Below are positions 1 through 5,498 of a stretch of 6,442 nucleotides of DNA, piece after piece. This DNA is from Stagnihabitans sp038323315 (GTDB lineage Bacteria > Pseudomonadota > Alphaproteobacteria > Rhodobacterales > Rhodobacteraceae). Numbering within the stretch: the first letter of the stretch is position 1; the number at the start of each line of letters is the position of its first letter. A model generated the notes under the pieces. The model did no database searches. It worked only from the letters and a program-made list of their open reading frames with translations, and had not been told where the DNA came from. Position numbers and translations under genes: made by a program. The DNA lies in the NCBI GenBank assembly GCA_038323315.1, contig JBBQGU010000235.1:1-6442 (forward strand), read 5' to 3'.

Positions 1-1592
1 TGATCGGGGGCCATGCCTTGGGTCGTGTAACGCTTCATATGCTCGACGGATATGAAGCCTTCCTGCGCAGATTGCTTGATATCCTTGACCGTCACGTCAT
101 TGGCAAAGTCGAGCCATGCGCGGCCCTTCCCCGGCACGGCCCAAAGAGGTTGCAGTGAATAGGCAGCGTCCTCAGCCTCAGGCAGGGGCACGGCATCGGC
201 AATGTTCAAGAGTTGCACGACGGCGGCTTGCGCCTCGGCGAGGCAGCCGGCAGTCGAGAAGGTGCCGTTTGCAGCGCCTATGGCGGTCAGACCTGGGATC
301 ATGCCGGGAACGGGGACAAAGGCCGCGATGTCGTCGCGCCAGACGGGGCGGCCGTTCTGGTGACAGGTCAGGTGCAAAAGCGGGTTCCAGCCGCCGGACA
401 TCATCAACAGGTCAGTCTCGATCTGGAAGGTGCTGCCGGCATGGTTGACGGTGATGCTGGACAGGGCGCGGCGGCCCTTGGTGTCGATGACCGACGCTGC
501 GGTGTAGACCGGGCAATCCTCGACGGTCGAGGCATCAGGGCGGCTGTCGATGATGGCAGCAACCCTGACACCGGCGGCCATCAGCTGGCGGGCGGCGATG
601 CGGGCGCTGTCGTTGTTGGCGAACAGGGTGACGCGCGCGCCGGGAGCAACGCCGTAACGGTTCAGATAGGTCTGCACGGCCCCTGCGAGCATGATGCCGG
701 GGCGATCGTTGTTGCGAAAGGCGATGGGGCGTTCCAGCGCACCGGTGGCGAGGATGGCTTGGGTGGCGACGATGCGCCAGAAGCATTCGCGCGGCAGGTT
801 GAGCGTGTAGCCAAGGTGCATGCCAACCCGTTCCAACGCGCCATAGGTGCCGTGGTCATATGCGCCGACAATGGTGGTGCGCGGCATCAGGCGGACATTG
901 GGCAAGGATTTCAACTCGGCCAACGTCGCGCTGACCCAGTCCATCGCCGGAGCGTCGTTGATCTGGGCATCGTCGGACAGCAGACGGCCACCCATCAAAT
1001 GATCTTCCTCGGCCAGAATGACCTCTTTGCCCGACCGTGCGGCCGTCAGGGCTGCCATCAGCCCCGAGGGGCCAGAGCCAATCACCAGCAGATCGCAAAA
1101 GGCAAAAGCCTTTTCATAACCGCCATCGTCAGCTTTGGGCAGCAGCTTGCCCAGACCCGCAGCGCGCCGGATGGCCGGTTCATACAGCTTTTCCCAAAAC
1201 GCGCGGGGCCACATGAAGGTCTTGTAGTAGAACCCAGCGCCAAGGAACGGCGCTGCGAGGTCATTGACGCTCAGCAAATCCCACCGCAGGCTGGGCCAGC
1301 GGTTCTGACTGCGTGCGTCCAGTCCGTCGTGCAGTTCTTGCATGGTGGCGCGGGTGTTGGGGGTCTGCTGGGTGCCGTCCAACACCTCGACCATGGCATT
1401 GGGTTCCTCGGACCCGGCGGTCAAAACGCCACGCGGGCGATGGTACTTGAAGCTGCGCCCTACCATGCAGACACCATTGGCAAGCAGGGCAGAGGCAAGG
1501 CTGTCCCCCGAATAGCCGCTATAGCGCTGACCATCGAACGTGAAGTAGACGCGTTTGCTGCGGTCGATCAGACCTTTGTCGGGCAGCCTCAT
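1..1592 (-). CDS. soxA: Sarcosine oxidase alpha subunit (partial, N-terminal 530 residues; continues beyond position 1)
   Basis: Reading the minus strand from the ATG at 1592 gives 530 uninterrupted codons that run off the left edge. Residues 15-75 form the ferredoxin-like N-terminal domain typical of SoxA, with the family signature SFKYHRPRG (47-55). Only one cysteine (Cys42) lies in the first 160 residues, so no iron-sulfur cluster is expected. A dinucleotide-binding fold begins near 165 with GSGPSG (172-177) and ends its second strand in EVILAEE (190-196). ATGALERPIAF (282-292) and SVEHMKRYTTQGM (515-527) are also typical of the family. SoxA is usually close to 1000 residues, so about half is present; the C-terminal aminomethyltransferase-like folate domain is outside the window. 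In the known enzyme this subunit binds NAD+ and tetrahydrofolate and directs the one-carbon unit from sarcosine to 5,10-methylene-THF. The start overlaps the soxD stop by 4 bp (ATGA), suggesting translational coupling; no strong ribosome site of its own is seen. Family assignment is secure. Confidence 0.95.
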   Translation of the reverse strand, partial: MRLPDKGLIDRSKRVYFTFDGQRYSGYSGDSLASALLANGVCMVGRSFKYHRPRGVLTAGSEEPNAMVEVLDGTQQTPNTRATMQELHDGLDARSQNRWPSLRWDLLSVNDLAAPFLGAGFYYKTFMWPRAFWEKLYEPAIRRAAGLGKLLPKADDGGYEKAFAFCDLLVIGSGPSGLMAALTAARSGKEVILAEEDHLMGGRLLSDDAQINDAPAMDWVSATLAELKSLPNVRLMPRTTIVGAYDHGTYGALERVGMHLGYTLNLPRECFWRIVATQAILATGALERPIAFRNNDRPGIMLAGAVQTYLNRYGVAPGARVTLFANNDSARIAARQLMAAGVRVAAIIDSRPDASTVEDCPVYTAASVIDTKGRRALSSITVNHAGSTFQIETDLLMMSGGWNPLLHLTCHQNGRPVWRDDIAAFVPVPGMIPGLTAIGAANGTFSTAGCLAEAQAAVVQLLNIADAVPLPEAEDAAYSLQPLWAVPGKGRAWLDFANDVTVKDIKQSAQEGFISVEHMKRYTTQGMAPD

Positions 1593-1858
1593 TTTGCACC
1601 CGTGCGGTCGGCGAGACGTTCGGTGGACAGGATTTCGTGGGTGACGGTGTTGCGGGTGACCAGCAGCCACGATGAACAGCCGGTCTCGTGATACCAGAGG
1701 TCATTGGTCAGGCCGGCAGGATTGGTGCGCAAATGCAGCATGTCATCCCAGGCCTGCGGGTCGGCATCCGCTGCGGGGCGGTTCAGATAATCCTCGGTCC
1801 CGGCATAGTAGAATTCGCGGCGGTCGCGGGGGCCACAGAGGGGGCAGGTCAGACGCAT
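1589..1858 (-). CDS. soxD: Sarcosine oxidase delta subunit, zinc-binding
   Basis: This complete 89-residue gene encodes the small delta subunit of heterotetrameric sarcosine oxidase, a cytoplasmic complex of SoxA, SoxB, SoxD and SoxG. The protein opens with CPLCG (Cys5 and Cys8) and has WYHETGC (His57 and Cys61). Those four residues match the Cys/Cys/His/Cys zinc site known in this subunit. The middle contains the family-typical LNRP and LHLRTNPAG segments. The length fits the family (about 85-100 residues). A ribosome site AAAGGGA lies 5 nt upstream of the ATG (minus strand, 1864-1870). The stop codon overlaps the soxA start, so the two are almost certainly co-translated. The 174-bp gap to soxB upstream is unusually long for this operon and is filled by inverted repeats. 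The role of this subunit is structural rather than directly catalytic. Confidence 0.95.
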   Translation of the reverse strand: MRLTCPLCGPRDRREFYYAGTEDYLNRPAADADPQAWDDMLHLRTNPAGLTNDLWYHETGCSSWLLVTRNTVTHEILSTERLADRTGAK

Positions 1859-2032
1859 GTTGGTCCCTTTGAACTGAAAAGCAGGGGCGCTGCCCCTCGG
1901 CCAAAGGCCTCACCCCGGGATATTTCCGTCAGAATGAAAGGATGTTCAGCTTTCACTTTGATCCAAATATCCCCGCCGGAGGCATTGGGCATTGCAACCA
2001 GCACGCGTTGCGGAATGGGGCGCATGGTCACC
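1859..2032 (-). repeat. soxB-soxD spacer with a chain of inverted repeats
   Basis: This 174-bp spacer contains three potential hairpins in a row. AGGGGC (1883-1888) and GCCCCT (1892-1897) pair around GCT. GGCC (1899-1902) and GGCC (1906-1909) pair around AAA. A larger imperfect inverted repeat pairs 1916-1940 with 1950-1974 (19 of 25 positions, including GGGATATTT against AAATATCCC, and GAAAG against CTTTC) around a 9-nt loop. From memory, GGGGATATTT-type blocks of this kind recur between genes in Rhodobacteraceae genomes; I could not check this here. A structured spacer inside an operon could act as an attenuator, an RNA-processing or stability element, or a repetitive extragenic element. 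A weak GTG-started reading frame (1849-2031) crosses it and is not considered a gene. Confidence 0.7.
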
Positions 2033-3283
2033 TCAATGCAGGTTATGTTGCGAGCCGGTGCCTTCCTCGTCGAGGATATGGCCTGTGCGGAAGCGGTCTA
2101 GGCTGAAGCGGCGGGCGACGTCGTGGCTTTCACCGGTCGCCATCAGGTGGGCCATGCACCAGCCGGACGCGGGGACGGCTTTGAAGCCGCCGTAGTTCCA
2201 GCCGGCGTCGACGAAAAGGCCCTCGGTCGGGGTTTTGTCGATTATGGGCGAGCCGTCCGGGGTCATGTCCATGATGCCACCCCAGGATCGCAGGATTTTT
2301 GCACGGGCCAGCATCGGCATCAGGGTCATGCCAGCCTCCATTACGTGTTCTACCATCGGCAGGTTGCCGCGGGCGGCGTAGGAGGCGTAAAAGTCGATGT
2401 CGCCACCGAAGACCAGCCCGCCCTTGTCGGATTGGCTGATGTAGAAGTGGCCCATGCCGAAGGAAATCACGCTGTCGATCACCGGTTTCAGGCCCTCGGT
2501 CACGAAGGCTTGCAGGACGTGGCTTTCCACGGGCAGGCGCATTCCGGCGAGGGCAGCAACCTGGCCCGAGCGGCCTGCGGCGACCATGCCGACTTTCTTG
2601 GCGCGGATCGGGCCGCGCGTGGTTTGGACGCCGGTGACTTTGCCGCCTTCGATGTCGATGCCGGTGACTTCGCAGTTCTGGATCAGGTCGACGCCGCGTT
2701 GATCGGCGGCGCGGGCGTAGCCCCAGGCGACGGCGTCATGGCGGGCGGTGCCGGCGCGGCGTTGCATCAGGCCGCCATAGATCGGGAAACGGGATTGTTC
2801 GTAGTCGAGATAGGGAAACTCGGCGCGCAGCTGTTCGACGGTCATAATCTCGGCATCGTCGCCCTGATTGACGATGGCGTTGCCACGGCGGATCTGGGCG
2901 TCGCGTTGGCCGTCGGAGTGGAACAGCACGACCTGGCCGCGTTGGGAATGCATGACGTTGTAGTTCAGTTCCTGTTCCAGCCTCTCCCACAGTTTGAGGG
3001 AGTGGCTGTAGAATTCAGAATTGCCGGGGATGAAATAGTTGGCGCGGACGATGGTGGTGTTGCGGCCGATATTGCCGCCGCCGAGATAGCCCTTTTCCAG
3101 CACCGCGATGTTGGTCAATCCGTGGTTTTTCGCGAGGTAGTAGGCAGTTGCCAAGCCGTGCCCGCCGCCGCCGATGATGACGGCGTCATATTCGGCCTTG
3201 GGGGCCGGGTCGCGCCAGGCGGGCTTCCAGCCTTTGTTGCCGAACAGCCCCTCGGTCAGGATTTTCAAGGCGGAATAGCGCAT
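2033..3283 (-). CDS. soxB: Sarcosine oxidase beta subunit
   Basis: This gene encodes a 416-residue flavoprotein, the subunit that oxidises sarcosine (N-methylglycine). In the family it binds FAD non-covalently and carries a covalently attached FMN at the interface with SoxA, where electrons pass to O2 to make H2O2. The FAD-binding motif is IIGGGGHGLATAYYLAK (36-52), followed by the acidic strand end VLEKGYLGGGNIGRN (61-75). GTARHDAVAWGYA (178-190) is the conserved segment around the histidine thought to hold FMN (His182 here). GWNYGGFKAVPASGW (361-375) is the C-terminal flavin/substrate segment. The frame extends upstream to 3427, but the ATG at 3283 is chosen. It gives the canonical MRYSALKILTEGL beginning, has AAGGG 7 nt upstream, and yields the normal family length; the extra 48 residues resemble no domain and would read through a palindrome. 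It is the first sox gene in the window, and soxD follows after 174 bp. Confidence 0.96.
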   Translation of the reverse strand: MRYSALKILTEGLFGNKGWKPAWRDPAPKAEYDAVIIGGGGHGLATAYYLAKNHGLTNIAVLEKGYLGGGNIGRNTTIVRANYFIPGNSEFYSHSLKLWERLEQELNYNVMHSQRGQVVLFHSDGQRDAQIRRGNAIVNQGDDAEIMTVEQLRAEFPYLDYEQSRFPIYGGLMQRRAGTARHDAVAWGYARAADQRGVDLIQNCEVTGIDIEGGKVTGVQTTRGPIRAKKVGMVAAGRSGQVAALAGMRLPVESHVLQAFVTEGLKPVIDSVISFGMGHFYISQSDKGGLVFGGDIDFYASYAARGNLPMVEHVMEAGMTLMPMLARAKILRSWGGIMDMTPDGSPIIDKTPTEGLFVDAGWNYGGFKAVPASGWCMAHLMATGESHDVARRFSLDRFRTGHILDEEGTGSQHNLH

Positions 3284-3290
3284 CAGATGA

Positions 3291-3295
3291 CCCTT
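3291..3295 (-). promoter_or_regulatory. Ribosome binding site of soxB
   Basis: Minus-strand AAGGG sits 7 nt before the ATG at 3283. It supports this start over the longer reading that begins at 3427. Confidence 0.75.
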
Positions 3296-3419
3296 TTTCG
3301 TCGCAGGCACAGTTGCGGGTTCTGAGGGGTTATTCAACAGGTGATCGAAAAGAACTGTGACGGGGGCGACGAGAGTTGTCGGGAATGGGTGGTTGGGGGA
3401 AAAAACGCCGAAGGGGGGC

Positions 3420-3433
3420 TCCCACATGTGGGA
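3420..3433. promoter_or_regulatory. Perfect 14-bp palindrome upstream of soxB, candidate operator
   Basis: TCCCACATGTGGGA is a perfect two-fold palindrome 137 bp before the soxB start. It lies next to the AT-rich island that best resembles the soxB promoter and would overlap or just follow the transcription start. That location and symmetry fit a dimeric repressor or activator site. No regulator gene is in the window, so the protein is unknown. As RNA it could also form a short stem, but with no loop it is a poor hairpin. The palindrome is seen directly; the operator role is inference. Confidence 0.4.
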
Positions 3434-3436
3434 TTT

Positions 3437-3465
3437 AGTCTAAGGTATTGTTTTTGTTACATCAT
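3437..3465 (-). promoter_or_regulatory. Candidate soxB promoter (weak match)
   Basis: On the minus strand, ATGATG (3460-3465) and TAGACT (3437-3442) are separated by 17 nt. They match the sigma-70 type consensus at 3 and 4 of 6 positions. The stretch around it (3446-3480) is the most AT-rich part of the intergenic region and includes the palindrome AATTTAAATT (3470-3479). A start near 3430 would leave a leader of about 150 nt and place the 14-bp palindrome at the start site. Alphaproteobacterial promoters are poorly predictable by eye, so this is tentative. Confidence 0.25.
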
Positions 3466-3480
3466 CATGAATTTAAATTT

Positions 3481-3511
3481 CCCAGGCACGCCCACGCCGC
3501 ACCTGCCAGGG
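3481..3511 (-). terminator. Possible gdh 3' hairpin (no T-run)
   Basis: CCCAGGCA (3481-3488) and TGCCAGGG (3504-3511) form an 8-bp stem with one mismatch around a 15-nt loop, about 70 nt past the dehydrogenase stop codon. It is followed on the minus strand by AAATTTAAATT rather than a T-run, so it is at best a weak intrinsic terminator or an RNA-stabilising stem. Rho-dependent ending is equally possible. Confidence 0.25.
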
Positions 3512-3517
3512 CGCGGT

Positions 3518-3557
3518 CGGGGCACCAGGCTGCGCTGAAATGACCCAAGTTGCCCCG
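3518..3557. repeat. Inverted repeat downstream of the dehydrogenase gene
   Basis: CGGGGCA (3518-3524) and TGCCCCG (3551-3557) are perfect 7-bp complements around 26 nt, located 24 bp beyond the dehydrogenase stop codon. A run of six T on the minus strand lies before the stem rather than after it, so it does not look like a classical terminator for the minus-strand gene. It could still be part of the transcript's 3' structure. Confidence 0.35.
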
Positions 3558-3580
3558 GATCAAAAAAGTGTCACAGTCCT

Positions 3581-5014
3581 TTACAAGCCCTTGGATTGAT
3601 AGGCGGCGGCGATGCGGCTGATCGACACGATGTAGGCCGCGACGCGCAGATCCTCGACATCCGGGCGGCCATGCCAGACGGCGCGCATGGCCTGATAGGC
3701 GGCGCGCATGGTGTCATCCAGACCCGAGCGGACCAGTTCCAACTCGCCCGCGCCGCGCAGGTATTTGGTCTTGAAATCGGGCGACAGGGTCCAGCCGAGC
3801 TGTTTGTCGTTGGACAGACGTTCCAGTTCGGCCACCAGCAGTTCGTGACGCCCCTCCTCTTGCCGTCTTTGCATCCGGCCAAAGCGGATGTGCGACAGGT
3901 TTTTCACCCATTCGAAGTAGCTGACTGTCACGCCACCGGCATTGGCATACATGTCAGGGATGATCACGACGCCCTTGGCGCGCAGAATCTCGTCGGCACC
4001 AAAGGTGATCGGGCCATTCGCCGCTTCGATGATCAGGGGGGCCTGAATGCGGGCGGCGTTGCCGAGGTGAATCACGCCTTCCATCGCCGCAGGGATCAGG
4101 ATGTCGCAGGGCAGTTCCAGTGCCGCAGCGCCGTCGACCGAAAAGGTTGCGCGGGGATAGCCGGCCAGCAGGCCGCCGGATTTGGTCATGTAGGTGCGGA
4201 TATCCTCGATATCCAAGCCACGGTCGTCGGTCAGCGCGCCGTCGCGTTCGATGACGGCCACGATCTTGGCACCGTCATCTTCGGACAGGAATTTCGCGGC
4301 GTGGTAGCCGACATTGCCGAGGCCCTGCACCACCAAGCGCTTACCCTCCAACCCGCCGGTCAGGCTGGCCTTCGCCTTGTCCTCGGGGTGGCGGAAGAAT
4401 TCGCGCAAGGCGAATTGGACGCCGCGTCCGGTCGCCTCGGTCCGGCCCTGGATGCCGCCTTGCGAGATGGGTTTGCCGGTGACGCAGGCATTGCCGTTGA
4501 TGTCGCGAGTGTTCATGCGTTTGTACTGGTCGGCGATCCAGGCCATTTCACGTTCGCCCGTGCCCATGTCGGGGGCGGGAACGTTCTGGCTGGGGCTGAT
4601 CAGGTCGCGTTTGATCAGTTCATAGGCGAAGCGGCGGGTGATCTGTTCCATCTCATGCTCATCCCAGGCGCGCGGGTCGATGCACAGACCGCCCTTGGAG
4701 CCGCCAAAGGGCGTTTCGACAAGGGCGCATTTATAGGTCATCAGGGCGGCAAGCGCCTCAACCTCATCCTGATTGACCGACAGGGCATAGCGGATGCCGC
4801 CCTTGACCGGTTCCATATGTTCGGAATGGACGGAGCGGTAGCCGGTGAAGGTCTTGATCTCTCCCCTCAACCGCACGCCAAAGCGGACAGTGTAGGTGGA
4901 GTTGCAGACCCGGATCTTTTCTTGCAGCCCCGGCCCAAGGTCCATCAGTGCGGCTGCGCGTTTGAACATCAGATCGACCGAGTCCCGAAATGTCATCTCG
5001 CCAGTGCTGAGCAT
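3581..5014 (-). CDS. gdhA: Glu/Leu/Phe/Val dehydrogenase family protein, probably NAD-linked glutamate dehydrogenase
   Basis: This complete gene encodes 477 residues. The family reversibly deaminates glutamate to 2-oxoglutarate and ammonium in the cytoplasm, linking amino-acid breakdown to the TCA cycle. The N-terminal substrate domain has PVKGGIR (69-75), ALMTYK (90-95) and PFGGSKGG (102-109), supplying the three conserved lysines (Lys71, Lys95, Lys107). PAPDMGTG (146-153) carries the catalytic Asp149. The Rossmann domain starts with VQGLGNVG (229-236), and its second strand ends in AVIERDG; the Glu256 there would disfavour NADP and hints at NAD. EAANGPIT (330-337) and NAGGVTVSYFEW (358-369) are family hallmarks. 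The frame could start at 5059, but the ATG at 5014 is preferred: it has GGGGGA 6 nt upstream and starts near where the conserved FRDSVDLMF helix begins. It reads toward soxB with a 297-bp gap, so it is probably a separate transcript. Branched-chain or phenylalanine dehydrogenase is less likely on overall resemblance, but substrate cannot be proven from sequence. Confidence 0.92.
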   Translation of the reverse strand: MLSTGEMTFRDSVDLMFKRAAALMDLGPGLQEKIRVCNSTYTVRFGVRLRGEIKTFTGYRSVHSEHMEPVKGGIRYALSVNQDEVEALAALMTYKCALVETPFGGSKGGLCIDPRAWDEHEMEQITRRFAYELIKRDLISPSQNVPAPDMGTGEREMAWIADQYKRMNTRDINGNACVTGKPISQGGIQGRTEATGRGVQFALREFFRHPEDKAKASLTGGLEGKRLVVQGLGNVGYHAAKFLSEDDGAKIVAVIERDGALTDDRGLDIEDIRTYMTKSGGLLAGYPRATFSVDGAAALELPCDILIPAAMEGVIHLGNAARIQAPLIIEAANGPITFGADEILRAKGVVIIPDMYANAGGVTVSYFEWVKNLSHIRFGRMQRRQEEGRHELLVAELERLSNDKQLGWTLSPDFKTKYLRGAGELELVRSGLDDTMRAAYQAMRAVWHGRPDVEDLRVAAYIVSISRIAAAYQSKGL

Positions 5015-5020
5015 GGATCG

Positions 5021-5026
5021 TCCCCC
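5021..5026 (-). promoter_or_regulatory. Ribosome binding site of gdhA
   Basis: Minus-strand GGGGGA lies 6 nt before the ATG at 5014. It decides that start over the in-frame ATG codons at 5059 and 4996; the latter has no purine-rich site at proper distance. Confidence 0.65.
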
Positions 5027-5379
5027 GTTACGCGGTCGCGGGCACTCGGGTACGCGCATCCTGATGTCAGCTTAGGGCATGGGCCGCCCCAATACACGGA
5101 CTAAAAAGAGGAGATTGGTCAAATTGCGGGCAAATCGTCAAGGCATCCTAAACCTGTATGGGCCAGGGCTTTGCGCTTGGTGCCCCTGATGCCTGACGCT
5201 GTGATTCGTCAGACCCGACCATGCGGCCCCGACTTGGGCAGGTCATGCAGGCTCGGGTGTCGCCGGGTTTGCAACAATCGTGCGCCAGCCTTGGCACCGT
5301 TTCCAGCCCTGTCGAATTTTTCCCAATTCTGCCCGGGAAGGCACGTTTCATGCCACATTTCCGCCGCGAACCCCGCGCT

Positions 5380-5408
5380 TTGTGAACACTGCAAGCGGTG
5401 CCTGTAGT
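5380..5408 (+). promoter_or_regulatory. Candidate promoter for the TadG-like gene
   Basis: TTGTGA (5380-5385) and TGTAGT (5403-5408) are separated by exactly 17 nt, and each matches the sigma-70 consensus at 4 of 6 positions. The start would fall near 5415, leaving a leader of about 85 nt before the ATG at 5499. The match is modest and found by eye only. Confidence 0.25.
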
Positions 5409-5460
5409 GCCCAAAGCGTCTGCGAACACGTGTATGGGGCCCTGTTCAAATTTTTGGGCA
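5408..5460 (+). repeat. 8-bp inverted repeat in the leader of the TadG-like gene
   Basis: TGCCCAAA (5408-5415) and TTTGGGCA (5453-5460) are perfect complements 37 nt apart. The enclosed stretch contains the palindrome ACACGTGT (5426-5433). In RNA this could form a long-looped stem 40 nt before the start codon; in DNA it could be a protein site. The repeat is directly visible and its function is unknown. Confidence 0.35.
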
Positions 5461-5498
5461 GGCTGTTTTCCGGTCATGCTGATTGAGGGTTGAAGAAT

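Larger units (their letters stand above)
5015..5498. other. Divergent intergenic region between gdhA and the TadG-like gene; no gene seen
   Basis: These 484 bp separate two divergently read genes and must contain both promoters. On the minus (gdhA) side there are two TTGAC boxes, at 5136-5141 and 5117-5122, 19 bp apart edge to edge or less, either of which could be a -35 element; no clear -10 follows at 17 nt. A small symmetric element, TTGC-GG-GCAA (5124-5133), lies between them. On the plus side there is a candidate promoter near 5380-5408 and an 8-bp inverted repeat further on. Short open frames here have no family-like residues, no good ribosome site paired with a start, and low-complexity arginine/cysteine-rich composition typical of chance reading in GC-rich DNA. 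No tRNA fold or CtrA-type TTAA-N7-TTAA box was seen. Confidence 0.55.

Noticed and set aside
213..1691. Long plus-strand open frame (492 codons) opposite soxA and soxD
   Set aside because: It lies antisense to clearly recognisable soxA, has no family-like motifs, and is explained by GC-rich third positions suppressing stops on the opposite strand.
2123..3325. Plus-strand 400-codon open frame opposite soxB
   Set aside because: Antisense shadow of a well-conserved gene; composition is low in lysine and aromatic residues and shows no motifs.
3400..3432. GCCGAAGG (3407-3414) on the plus strand, reminiscent of a glycine riboswitch core, near glycine-related genes
   Set aside because: It is on the strand opposite to soxB, with no plus-strand gene downstream, and the rest of the aptamer pairing is not found.
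3596..5104. Plus-strand 502-codon open frame opposite gdhA
   Set aside because: Antisense shadow; the opposite strand carries every hallmark of the dehydrogenase family and has a good ribosome site.
5106..5138. Strong ribosome-site-like AAGAGGAG (5106-5113) on the plus strand
   Set aside because: Only TTG codons follow at usable distance, opening a frame of about 25 codons with no recognisable sequence; it lies in the likely gdhA promoter and is probably incidental.
5171..5407. Plus-strand 78-codon open frame in the divergent region
   Set aside because: Rich in arginine, cysteine and proline without pattern; no ribosome site, no membrane or pilin-like segment, no resemblance to the small Flp pilins that accompany tad genes.
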